Assembly: GCA_002434595.1 (NCBI GenBank) | Contig: DJKK01000150.1 | Coordinates: 1-6,456 of the forward strand | Reading direction: 5' to 3' | Origin: Alphaproteobacteria bacterium UBA6544 | Lineage (GTDB): Bacteria; Pseudomonadota; Alphaproteobacteria; UBA8366 | DNA: 6,456 nucleotides | Part shown: piece by piece, positions 1 through 6,214 of the stretch | How the letters are laid out: the number at the start of each line of letters is the position of its first letter | Position numbering within the stretch: position 1 is the stretch's first letter | Position numbers and translations under genes: made by a program | Notes under the pieces: model-generated | The model's database searches: none | What the model was told of the DNA's origin: nothing | The model's input: the letters and a program-made list of their open reading frames with translations, nothing else

Positions 1-152
1 TTGAGCGAATTTGCGAAGGCATCGGTCACATATAGAAATCCGAGCCGATGTTCCGTACCGATTGATTGCAACTCGCGGATAATCGCGCCTGCCGCTTCCT
101 GCCAGCTTGGGCCATTGGCGTGGGCGACGATAAACTTGCCTTGATCCGTCAC
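1..152 (-). CDS. FIST-domain sensor protein, N-terminal fragment (runs off left edge)
   Basis: Only the first 50 codons are in the window; the gene continues past position 1. The GTG start at 152-150 overlaps the tesA stop (GTGA, 4 bases), with AAAGGA a few bases upstream as ribosome site, so it is probably translated in coupling with tesA. The reading frame gives FIVAHANGPSWQEA near residues 8-20 and LGFLYVTDAFANSL at residues 37-50. These resemble the start of FIST_N domains, where a VAHA.G..W stretch is followed by LGFLYVTD. FIST proteins are thought to be intracellular sensors of small ligands, possibly amino acids, often linked to signal transduction. No signal peptide is seen, so it should be cytoplasmic. 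The FIST call rests on remembered family motifs from a short piece; the rest of the protein would settle it. Confidence 0.72.
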   Translation of the reverse strand, partial: MTDQGKFIVAHANGPSWQEAAGAIIRELQSIGTEHRLGFLYVTDAFANSL

Positions 153-856
153 TTCCGGTCCTTTCCCAGGGCGTCTAGGACGAACGGCAGCATACGTTCG
201 GTGATGATGGCAACCCCTTTTGCGTTCGGATGCAGTCCGTCCGCCTGATTGAGCGCTGGGTCAGCCGCAACGCCATCCAGGAAAAATGGGTAGAAATACA
301 CGGCTTGCCAGCGCGCAATTTCCGGGAACAGCGCATCGAAGCGTTTCGCGTATTCGTCACCGAGATTGCGCGGTGCTTTCATACCGGTCAGGAGAATGGT
401 GCTGCCTGTCGCCTTTAGTTTCTCGACAATCTTTTCGAGATTCTGTCGTGTCAAATCAGGGTCTACCGCCCGCAGCGCGTCGTTGGCGCCCAGCTCGACG
501 ATGGCCAGATCGTATTTTTCTCCCATCAGCCAATCTAGTCGCTGTAACGCGCCGCTCGTGGTGTCACCTGAGACGCCGGCATTAACAATTTCGGAGGCAA
601 CCCCCGCGTCGCGCAGACGTCGCGATAACTGCGATGGAAATGAATCCGACTGGGAAAGTCCGTATCCCGCGGTCAGGCTGTCGCCCAAGGCCAATATTCG
701 GACCTGTTCCGGTCCGGCCGTTGTCGGTACGGCGAACAAAAGGCAAGAAAACACTCCCAGCGTGGCCCGGCCAAGTGCGCGCCAGGCGTTGAATCGGCGG
801 TACGCCTCGCCATATGGACAAAAGGTCTCCTCGGCGGTCGGAAGCGGTGCAAACAT
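149..856 (-). CDS. tesA: TesA-type SGNH esterase / acyl-CoA thioesterase / lysophospholipase
   Basis: Predicted exported serine hydrolase of 235 residues that cleaves thioesters and esters of fatty acids or lysophospholipids. The SGNH blocks are all visible: LGDSLTAG (catalytic Ser60), NAGVSGDT with the oxyanion Gly near residue 95, GAND (Asn125), and DGLHP with Asp206 and His209. Residues 20-47 look like a signal peptide: arginines (YRRFNAWRALGR), a hydrophobic stretch and a TTA-G cleavage site, pointing to the periplasm. About 19 residues precede this signal, which is unusually long. The chosen ATG (856-854) is the only in-frame start upstream of the signal within reach, but its Shine-Dalgarno is weak, so the exact start is uncertain. 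It is divergent from the ABC operon, as tesA is from ybbA in E. coli, and is followed by the overlapping FIST gene. Confidence 0.9.
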   Translation of the reverse strand: MFAPLPTAEETFCPYGEAYRRFNAWRALGRATLGVFSCLLFAVPTTAGPEQVRILALGDSLTAGYGLSQSDSFPSQLSRRLRDAGVASEIVNAGVSGDTTSGALQRLDWLMGEKYDLAIVELGANDALRAVDPDLTRQNLEKIVEKLKATGSTILLTGMKAPRNLGDEYAKRFDALFPEIARWQAVYFYPFFLDGVAADPALNQADGLHPNAKGVAIITERMLPFVLDALGKDRK

Positions 857-1574
857 GAATTCTTTTTCTGCGGCGGATCCGATGGTCCGGCTCCAGGACG
901 TGCAGCTTACACTTAAGAGCGATGCCGGTGAGGTCAACATCCTGCGAGGTATAGACCTATCGGTTGATAGGGGCGAAACCGTCGGCGTTGTCGGCCCGTC
1001 CGGGTCCGGGAAGACTTCAATGATCATGACCATTGCTGGGCTGGAGCAAATCACCGGTGGGCAGATTTGGGTTGCTGGCCGTGAGATCTCGGCACTTGAT
1101 GAAGATGGTCTCGCAATATTCCGACGGGACGAGGTCGGCGTGGTTTTCCAGTCTTTCCATCTGATTCCGACAATGAATGCCCGCGAGAATGTCGCGGTAC
1201 CGATGGAACTTGCCGGCCGGCGAGACGCCTTTGAGCGGGCTGAAGCGGCGCTTGAGGCGGTAGGGTTGGAACATCGTTTTTTACACTATCCGGGTCAATT
1301 GTCCGGGGGTGAACAGCAACGTGTTGCCTTGGCTCGTGCATTTGCGGTCGAGCCTCATCTTTTGCTGGCCGACGAACCCACGGGCAACCTGGATGGCGAA
1401 ACCGGTAGCCATATCGTCGAGATGATGTTCGATCTTGCCGCGCGGGCGGGCACCACGCTGATGCTGATCACGCACGATAACGCTGTTGCCGCCCGTTGCG
1501 AACGGACCGTCCGGATGGTCGATGGTCGTCTCGATCCCTCAGCGAACGAAATGCAGGCGGGCGCCGGCGCATGA
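855..1574 (+). CDS. ybbA: ABC transporter ATP-binding protein, YbbA/LolD family
   Basis: Cytoplasmic ATPase subunit (239 residues) that powers the membrane protein encoded immediately downstream. All ABC elements are present: Walker A GPSGSGKT (47-54), Q-loop Gln99 in VFQSFHLIP, signature LSGGEQQRVALARA (149-162), Walker B LLLADEP with Glu174, D-loop NLD (178-180) and H-loop His207 in LITHD. The Q-loop and signature region are typical of the LolD/MacB/FtsE group of short ATPases. The divergent tesA and the downstream large FtsX-type permease point specifically to YbbA, whose substrate is not firmly known; involvement in envelope lipid or lipoprotein handling is inferred. The ATG at 855 has a weak GGAAG upstream. 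An alternative ATG at 882 would drop 9 residues without touching the domain. The open frame upstream to 366 is only tesA antisense. Stop and next start overlap as ATGA. Confidence 0.92.
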   Translation: MNSFSAADPMVRLQDVQLTLKSDAGEVNILRGIDLSVDRGETVGVVGPSGSGKTSMIMTIAGLEQITGGQIWVAGREISALDEDGLAIFRRDEVGVVFQSFHLIPTMNARENVAVPMELAGRRDAFERAEAALEAVGLEHRFLHYPGQLSGGEQQRVALARAFAVEPHLLLADEPTGNLDGETGSHIVEMMFDLAARAGTTLMLITHDNAVAARCERTVRMVDGRLDPSANEMQAGAGA

Positions 1575-4102
1575 GTGGATGGTCCGTCGAGTGCCGTTTC
1601 GCACTCCGTGAACTGAAATCGGGTGTCCGGGGGTTCCGCATCCTGATCGCTTGTCTTGCGCTTGGCGTGGCTGCGGTTGCCGGCGTTGGTTCCCTGGCTG
1701 CCGCATTGACCGCGGGACTTAAGGCCGAGGGGCGCGTCTTGCTGGGCGGTGATGTTGATCTCGCCTTTACCCATCGCCGGGCGTCACGTGAACAACTGGA
1801 ATGGCTGCAGGCGCAAACCGCCGGCATCTCAACCGTTATCGAGTTGCGCACCATGGCACGGCCGATATCCGGTCCGGGGCGACAGCGCCTTGTCGAGTTG
1901 AAGGCCGTTGATGAGGGCTATCCACTCTATGGCGGCCTGAAGCTTCGCGATGGCGGTAATCTGTCGCGCATTCGTGCTGAGGAGGGTGGTGTTTGGGGGG
2001 CCGCGGTCGACTCGCGCCTACTTGAGCATCTCGGCATTACGACCGGCGGGCTGTTTCGGATCGGGGACGCCGAGTTTCGGGCGGTCGCGATAGTCGATCG
2101 CGAGCCGGACCGAGGAACACAGGCGTTCAGGCTGGGGCCCCGGGTGATTGTTGCCGCTTCAGCGCTATCGGCGACCGGCCTGGAACAGCCAGGCAGCTTG
2201 ATCCGATACCATTATCGTCTCGCCTTGACGCCCGGCACAGACCTAGCCGTTTGGCGCGCGCAATTGCAGGAGCGTTTTCCTGGCGCCGGATGGCGCATCC
2301 GCGATGTTGAGAATGCCGCTCCGGGCATTCAACGCTTTGTCGACCGGGTAGCACTATTCCTCGCATTGATCAGTCTTACGGCGCTACTGGTGGGTGGTGT
2401 CGGCGTGGCGAATTCGGTGCGGTCTTTCATGGAATCCCGTGTCACCTCGATCTCGGCTCTGAAGTGCCTCGGCGCAAGTCGGAAAACCGTTTTCCGTGTG
2501 TACTTTTTGCAGGTTTTATCAATGTCTGCGGTAGGCATCTTGATAGGTCTCGCAGTCGGCGTTCTGGCGCCGAACATCGCATCCCCCTTTCTGGAGGGTC
2601 GTCTGCCGGTCGCCGCACGGGCCGGTTTCTACGTGGAACCGCTGGCGATTGCGGCTGCCTTCGGATTTCTCGTCGCCGCGGTCTTTACATTATGGCCACT
2701 TGGTCTCGCTGGAGAAATCCGGGCGGCTGCACTCTTCCGCAACACGGTCGAGCGCCTTTCCGGTCGTCCGCCGCGGCGTATCATTTTCCTCATTTGCGTC
2801 CTCGCGGCGCTGATCGCGCTCTTGGCCATTGCAACAGCGACGCGACCGGATATAGCGGGCTGGTATATCGCAGGTGCCACCTTGGCCTTTTTTATGTTCC
2901 GGCTTGTCGGCGAGGCGGTCGTGCGCGGCCTTCGGAGGTTGCCGCGACCTCGCCAACCACTCATACGTCTAGCGCTCGCCAATCTGCACCGTCCCGGCGT
3001 GTCGACGACCGGCGCATTGCTGTCGCTTGGGCTCGGGTTCACCGTGCTGGTCGCGGTGGCATTGTTGGAAGCTAACCTGAAGCGGCAGATCGAGCAGGTC
3101 TTGCCCGAGGAAGCACCTGGTTACTACTTTATCGATATCCAACGGTCCCAAACGGCGGCGTTTCAACGTCTCGTTCAGGACTTTCCCGGGGTGGGGAACG
3201 TGCAAAGCGTTCCTATGCTGCGCGGGCGGATCGTAGCTTTGAACGGGATACCGGTCGAGGAAATCTTGCCGCCGCCGGACTTTGCCTGGATTCTGCGGGG
3301 TGACCGTGGGTTGACCTGGTCGCGGCAACCGCCGGGACCGGGAAGCCGTATTACAGATGGGGATTGGTGGCCGGCCGCTTATGTGGGTGAGCCGCTTGTG
3401 TCGTTTGACGCGCGGGCGGCGCGCGCGTTTGGCCTTGGCATCGGTGACACCCTTTCGGTGAACGTCTTGGGCAAGACGGTTTCGGCGCGCATCGCCAATT
3501 TGCGCGTCATCGACTGGACCAGCCTCGGCATCAATTTCGTGATGGTATTTTCACCTGGTCTGTTGGAACGAGCACCGCAGAGCCAGATCGCGACAGTCCA
3601 GATCGATCCGGGGCAAGAACTCGCGCTGGAGCGCGCCGTTGCCGATGCTTTCCCGAATGTCACGGCAATCCGGGTCAAGGAGGTTCTGGAGGATGTGAAC
3701 GAGGTGTTGTCCAACCTCGGCGTCGCTGTCAGAGGCATTGCGGCGGTTGCGATTCTGGCCGGTATCCTCGTGCTCAGCGGTTCCATCGCGGCGGATCATC
3801 ATCGCCGTGTCTATGATGCGGTGGTTCTCAAGGTCGTCGGCGCGACGAAATTGAGAATCATGGCCACGTTTCTCACTGAGGCCGGATTGCTCGGCGCTCT
3901 AGCGGCATTTCTTGCAGGACTGCTAGGCACGTTTGTCGCGTGGGCGGTCGTCGAGAAAATTATGCGCATGCGCTGGGAATTCGCAATGGAACCATTGTTG
4001 TGGACGCTGTTTTTGGCGCTCGCCGTGACTACAGTACTTGGATTCGTGGGCACATGGCGAGCTCTCAGTCTCAAAGCCGCTCCCTTTCTTCGTAACGATT
4101 GA
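1571..4102 (+). CDS. ybbP: FtsX/MacB-type ABC permease, YbbP family
   Basis: Inner-membrane permease partner of the preceding ATPase, 843 residues. It has about ten hydrophobic segments, roughly at 22-46, 258-281, 311-334, 354-378, 403-422, 430-452, 477-500, 721-741, 763-794 and 808-830. Two large presumably periplasmic domains lie at about 47-257 and 501-720. This doubled FtsX architecture and length match the YbbP group rather than four-helix LolC/E or MacB. The stretches ALKCLGAS (296-303) and VLKVVGAT (752-759) occupy equivalent positions after helices 2 and 8 and look like the cytoplasmic contacts to the ATPase. SLGINFVMVFSPG (651-663) resembles a stretch I associate with this family. 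The start overlaps the ybbA stop by 4 bases with no good ribosome site, so translation is probably coupled. No hairpin terminator follows the stop. The substrate is unknown. Confidence 0.9.
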   Translation: MSGWSVECRFALRELKSGVRGFRILIACLALGVAAVAGVGSLAAALTAGLKAEGRVLLGGDVDLAFTHRRASREQLEWLQAQTAGISTVIELRTMARPISGPGRQRLVELKAVDEGYPLYGGLKLRDGGNLSRIRAEEGGVWGAAVDSRLLEHLGITTGGLFRIGDAEFRAVAIVDREPDRGTQAFRLGPRVIVAASALSATGLEQPGSLIRYHYRLALTPGTDLAVWRAQLQERFPGAGWRIRDVENAAPGIQRFVDRVALFLALISLTALLVGGVGVANSVRSFMESRVTSISALKCLGASRKTVFRVYFLQVLSMSAVGILIGLAVGVLAPNIASPFLEGRLPVAARAGFYVEPLAIAAAFGFLVAAVFTLWPLGLAGEIRAAALFRNTVERLSGRPPRRIIFLICVLAALIALLAIATATRPDIAGWYIAGATLAFFMFRLVGEAVVRGLRRLPRPRQPLIRLALANLHRPGVSTTGALLSLGLGFTVLVAVALLEANLKRQIEQVLPEEAPGYYFIDIQRSQTAAFQRLVQDFPGVGNVQSVPMLRGRIVALNGIPVEEILPPPDFAWILRGDRGLTWSRQPPGPGSRITDGDWWPAAYVGEPLVSFDARAARAFGLGIGDTLSVNVLGKTVSARIANLRVIDWTSLGINFVMVFSPGLLERAPQSQIATVQIDPGQELALERAVADAFPNVTAIRVKEVLEDVNEVLSNLGVAVRGIAAVAILAGILVLSGSIAADHHRRVYDAVVLKVVGATKLRIMATFLTEAGLLGALAAFLAGLLGTFVAWAVVEKIMRMRWEFAMEPLLWTLFLALAVTTVLGFVGTWRALSLKAAPFLRND

Positions 4103-4114
4103 CGTGGGAAATGG

Positions 4115-4143
4115 TTGCAATTCGCGGGCGGACTCCCAATTAT
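4115..4143 (+). promoter_or_regulatory. Possible sigma70-type promoter for the BI-1 gene
   Basis: TTGCAA at 4115-4120 (4 of 6 to TTGACA) and AATTAT at 4138-4143 (3 of 6 to TATAAT) are separated by 17 bases, in the 79-base gap after the permease stop. The -10 is poor; an overlapping TATTAA at 4141-4146 matches better but gives a 20-base spacer. Transcription could equally read through from the ABC operon. Confidence 0.3.
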
Positions 4144-4181
4144 TAACGGAGGTTAAGCCTAGCAATTAGGGGTTTTTTAGG

Positions 4182-4907
4182 ATGGCTTTGGATCCGCGTA
4201 GTGGAAGTTTCGTACGAGCGGCAACACAGGTCGGCGTCGATGCCGATATCGATGCTGGTCTGCGCAAATATATGCTCAGCGTCTACAACTACATGGCGCT
4301 CGGTGTGGCGCTTACGGGCATAATTGCTCTCGTCGTGGCGCTCAATCCTGCGGTTATGCAGGCGGTGGCGCTCGGGCCGATGAAGTGGGTGCTGTTTATC
4401 GGTATTCTGGGCCTCGGATGGTTCTCCGGAAAGATCATGTTCAGCGGCAGCTGGCCAATGGCCCAGGGCGCATTTTGGCTCTATGCCTCGTTGTGGGGCG
4501 TGCTCATTGCGCCGATGTTCTATCTCTACACCGGTGAGAGCATTGTTCGTGTCTTTTTCATCACGTCGGCGGCGTTCGCCGGGACGAGCCTTTATGGCTA
4601 TACGACGAAGAAGGATCTGACGGCGATGGGTCGCTTCTTGATGATGGCGGCGATCGGATGCCTGGTGGCGATGATTGTGAATTTTTTCCTCGAAAGCGCA
4701 ATGTTCCACTTCATATTGTCGATAGTGGTCGTGCTGGTTTTTGCAGGTTTGACTGCGTACGAGACACAGAATATCAAGTCGGCCTACTACGAAGGGGATT
4801 CTGGCGATATGCAGAACCGCAAGGCGATTTTCGGCGCTTTCATCCTCTACGGCAGCTTCGTGACGATGTTCATCTGGCTGTTGTCGATTTTCGGCAGCCG
4901 AGAATAG
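4182..4907 (+). CDS. Bax inhibitor-1 / YccA family membrane protein
   Basis: Integral inner-membrane protein of 241 residues with seven hydrophobic helices, roughly 34-54, 66-85, 94-115, 120-140, 148-168, 173-194 and 214-237. Family marks are GYTTKKDLTAMGRFLMM (139-155) after helix 4 and LTAYETQNIK (190-199) at the end of helix 6. BI-1 relatives such as B. subtilis YetJ act as pH-sensitive calcium leak channels; bacterial YccA is also linked to the FtsH protease. Which role applies here cannot be read from sequence. The start ATG has AGGGG at 4168-4172, nine bases upstream. The N-terminal 33 residues are polar and probably cytoplasmic. The aspartate pair that gates YetJ appears to be replaced (Glu194 and Ser225 by my alignment). 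The gene ends shortly before a strong hairpin terminator, so it is the last gene of its transcript. Confidence 0.92.
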   Translation: MALDPRSGSFVRAATQVGVDADIDAGLRKYMLSVYNYMALGVALTGIIALVVALNPAVMQAVALGPMKWVLFIGILGLGWFSGKIMFSGSWPMAQGAFWLYASLWGVLIAPMFYLYTGESIVRVFFITSAAFAGTSLYGYTTKKDLTAMGRFLMMAAIGCLVAMIVNFFLESAMFHFILSIVVVLVFAGLTAYETQNIKSAYYEGDSGDMQNRKAIFGAFILYGSFVTMFIWLLSIFGSRE

Positions 4908-4932
4908 CGTCGCCGATCCGACAATAAGTTTC

Positions 4933-4957
4933 ACCGCCCGGGCTTGTCCCGGGCGGT
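4933..4957 (+). terminator. Intrinsic terminator after the BI-1 gene
   Basis: Perfect 10-bp stem, ACCGCCCGGG (4933-4942) with CCCGGGCGGT (4948-4957), and a five-base loop CTTGT. It starts 26 bases after the BI-1 stop and is followed by TTTCGGTT. The stem is very GC-rich, but the T run is short and interrupted, so some read-through into the SAM hydrolase gene is possible. Confidence 0.75.
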
Positions 4958-4992
4958 TTCGGTTCGGGCTTACGCGGGCCATAATGTTCATA
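4957..4992 (+). promoter_or_regulatory. Candidate promoter of a leaderless SAM hydrolase mRNA
   Basis: CATAAT at 4980-4985 matches TATAAT at 5 of 6 positions. Placing its last base at -7 puts +1 at 4992, the A of the SAM hydrolase ATG. The hexamer 17 bases upstream, TTTCGG at 4957-4962, is a poor -35 and lies on the end of the terminator hairpin. Only 34 bases separate hairpin and start codon, and they contain no Shine-Dalgarno. Prediction only. Confidence 0.42.
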
Positions 4993-5720
4993 TGATCCTG
5001 CTCTATACAGATTTTGGATACGAGGGCCCCTATGTCGGGCAGATTAAGGCGGTGTTGCGACGCTTGGCGCCGGACGTGCCGGCAATCGATATCATGCACG
5101 ATGCACCGGTATGGAACCCGCGGGCCGCGGCGTATCTCCTGGCCGCGCTCGCTCAGGAAAGCGACGTCGGCGATGTCTGGCTTTGCGTTGTCGATCCCGG
5201 AGTTGGCGGGAGCAGGCTTCCGGTGATATTCGATTGCGGCGGGGTAACGTTCGTCGGACCGGATAACGGCCTGTTCGAGCCGATCCGCCGCCGTATTCCT
5301 GACTCGCGTCTCACTCGTATCGACTGGCGCCCTGAGCGCCTGTCGGCAACCTTTCATGGACGTGATCTTTTCGCGCCGGTCGCAGCTATGATCGCCCGCG
5401 GTGACCCCGTTCCTCGCAGCGATCTGCCACTATCCGGCGATCGCCCTGGCGCCGATTGGCCTGATAGTCTTGCAGAGGTGATCTATGTAGATGCCTTCGG
5501 CAACCTGGTAACGGGCCTCGCAGGGTCTATGCTGCAGGACGTGCAGTCGCTCCGCGTTGGATCGCAGACAATGGGCTTTGCGCGCACCTTTTCCGATGTG
5601 CCGGCCGGAAGCCTGTTCTGGCACCGAAACTCTAGCGGCCTTGTCGAGGTCGCCGCCAATCAGGCGCGGGCGGTCGATCTGCTCGAGATCGCTCAAGGAG
5701 CAATCGTGGAAGTGGCGTGA
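4992..5720 (+). CDS. S-adenosyl-L-methionine hydrolase, adenosine-forming (DUF62 family)
   Basis: Cytoplasmic enzyme of 242 residues predicted to split S-adenosylmethionine with water into adenosine and methionine. The family signatures run in order: YTDFGYEGPYVGQIKAVL (5-22), HDAPVWNPRAAAYLL (36-50), VVDPGVGGSR (66-75), GPDNGLF (89-95), TFHGRDLFAP (120-129) and VIYVDAFGNLVT (163-174), then the C-terminal NSSGLVEVAANQ (213-224). Asp68, Arg75 and His122 correspond to the Asp-Arg-His set that activates water in characterised DUF62 proteins. This argues for hydrolysis rather than the related fluorinase or chlorinase reactions. The ATG at 4992 gives the typical N-terminus MILLYTDFG; the only upstream in-frame start is a TTG inside the terminator hairpin. 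No ribosome site is seen. It stands alone between a terminator and a convergent small gene. Confidence 0.92.
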   Translation: MILLYTDFGYEGPYVGQIKAVLRRLAPDVPAIDIMHDAPVWNPRAAAYLLAALAQESDVGDVWLCVVDPGVGGSRLPVIFDCGGVTFVGPDNGLFEPIRRRIPDSRLTRIDWRPERLSATFHGRDLFAPVAAMIARGDPVPRSDLPLSGDRPGADWPDSLAEVIYVDAFGNLVTGLAGSMLQDVQSLRVGSQTMGFARTFSDVPAGSLFWHRNSSGLVEVAANQARAVDLLEIAQGAIVEVA

Positions 5721-5731
5721 CGGGGTGAAAG

Positions 5732-5747
5732 TGGTGCAAACGCACCA
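5732..5747 (+). terminator. Weak hairpin terminator after the SAM hydrolase gene
   Basis: TGGTGC (5732-5737) pairs with GCACCA (5742-5747) around an AAAC loop, 12 bases after the stop codon. It is followed by TGTTTCCC, a poor T run. Position suggests termination or 3'-end protection of the SAM hydrolase transcript. Confidence 0.4.
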
Positions 5748-5757
5748 TGTTTCCCAG

Positions 5758-5788
5758 AGACAAACATCATTTTGTCTACGGGACAAAA
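5758..5788. repeat. Overlapping inverted repeats (two mutually exclusive hairpins)
   Basis: AGACAAA (5758-5764) is complementary to TTTGTCT (5771-5777) around CATCAT. The same central arm, as TTTTGTC (5770-5776), is also complementary to GACAAAA (5782-5788) around TACGG. Only one hairpin can form at a time. The element lies in the gap between the convergent SAM hydrolase and small membrane protein genes. Neither hairpin has a T run. Its function is unknown: regulator binding site, RNA 3'-end structure, or chance in AT-rich DNA. Confidence 0.55.
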
Positions 5789-5810
5789 TACTAATGCCAT
5801 ATTCAATAGG

Positions 5811-5843
5811 TCATTTTGAGGGGGAGAAAGACGATCAAAATGA
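5811..5843. repeat. 9-bp perfect inverted repeat in the convergent gap
   Basis: TCATTTTGA (5811-5819) is the exact reverse complement of TCAAAATGA (5835-5843), with a 15-base purine-rich spacer. A further TCATTTTG lies at 5767-5774 in direct orientation. It could be a weak bidirectional 3'-end structure; nothing links it to a known element. Confidence 0.45.
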
Positions 5844-5897
5844 TTGCTGCAGGCCCCATGTAGTTTTGCTCCACTACAAACACACCTTAATAAAGGA

Positions 5898-6119
5898 TTA
5901 TTGATCGATGAATTTCTTCCTCATATAAAACCAAATTACTCCAACTACCATTCCTGCAAGAGACCCAATGATGGTAAAGTGATCAATCGACGTTGATGCG
6001 TCGATTTGATCTCCATCAGTGAGTATCATTTTAGTCGCCGCAACTCCAATGCATGACCAAAGAACTACGGAAAGTAATAACAGAAGCTTTTCTCTTTTTG
6101 TTAGTTGTAAAATTTTCAT
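5898..6119 (-). CDS. Small two-helix membrane protein, function unknown
   Basis: I do not recognise this 73-residue protein. The start chosen is the ATG at 6119-6117 because GAAGGA (6133-6128) stands 8 bases upstream, the best ribosome site in the window. An in-frame ATG at 6224 sits in the middle of a palindrome and is unlikely. The protein has a short basic N-terminus (MKILQLTKREK), a first hydrophobic helix at about 11-29, a polar acidic loop (ILTDGDQIDASTSIDHF, 32-48), a second helix at about 48-66, and a basic tail (MRKKFIDQ). This gives an inner-membrane hairpin with both basic ends probably in the cytoplasm. Its DNA is much poorer in G+C than the genes to the left, suggesting different ancestry or weak codon selection. 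It lies downstream of tRNA-Thr on the same strand and converges on the SAM hydrolase gene. Toxin, prophage or signalling roles are all possible and none is supported. Confidence 0.68.
   Translation of the reverse strand: MKILQLTKREKLLLLLSVVLWSCIGVAATKMILTDGDQIDASTSIDHFTIIGSLAGMVVGVIWFYMRKKFIDQ
5981..6011. repeat. Inverted repeat inside the small membrane-protein gene
   Basis: GATCAATCGACG (5981-5992) pairs with CGTCGATTTGATC (5999-6011) around TTGATG, with one unpaired T. On the minus strand it encodes the loop between the two predicted helices (DQIDASTSID). The hairpin could form in the mRNA, or it may reflect nothing more than the repeated Ile-Asp codons. Confidence 0.5.
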
Positions 6120-6141
6120 CCGTATATTCCTTCGATATTTA

Positions 6142-6157
6142 ATAGTTGAATATATCA
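6142..6157 (-). promoter_or_regulatory. Candidate extended -10 promoter for the small membrane protein
   Basis: On the minus strand TGA precedes TATATT (6154-6149), forming a TGn extended -10 with 5 of 6 consensus bases. This predicts a start at about 6142 and a 22-base leader that holds the GAAGGA ribosome site. There is no recognisable -35. An extended -10 can work without one, so the geometry is sensible but unproven. Confidence 0.4.
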
Positions 6158-6214
6158 AAGACCCCACCCCTCGAATCCTGACGGATTTTGATTGAACTTC
6201 TCTAGTAAGCAAAT

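Noticed and set aside
366..854. 163-residue N-terminal extension of the ABC ATPase
   Set aside because: It is antisense to tesA and adds nothing resembling an ABC protein; the domain starts normally from the ATG at 855.
1496..1570. 25-residue upstream extension of the permease
   Set aside because: It overlaps the conserved end of the ATPase gene in another frame; the ATGA overlap at 1571 is the standard coupled start.
2464..3075. 203-residue plus-strand frame and several minus-strand frames within the permease
   Set aside because: All lie out of frame inside ybbP, have Arg/Ser/Pro-rich shadow composition and no start signals.
4143..5357. 404-residue open frame on the minus strand
   Set aside because: It runs antisense through both the BI-1 and SAM hydrolase genes and across their terminator. 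Its translation is rich in His, Arg and Glu with no recognisable domain, typical of the shadow of well-biased GC-rich genes.
5794..5904. 36-codon plus-strand frame starting MPYSIGHFEGEKDD
   Set aside because: No good ribosome site, no recognisable feature, and it runs across the repeats and into the end of the convergent small gene. It could only be rescued by expression data.
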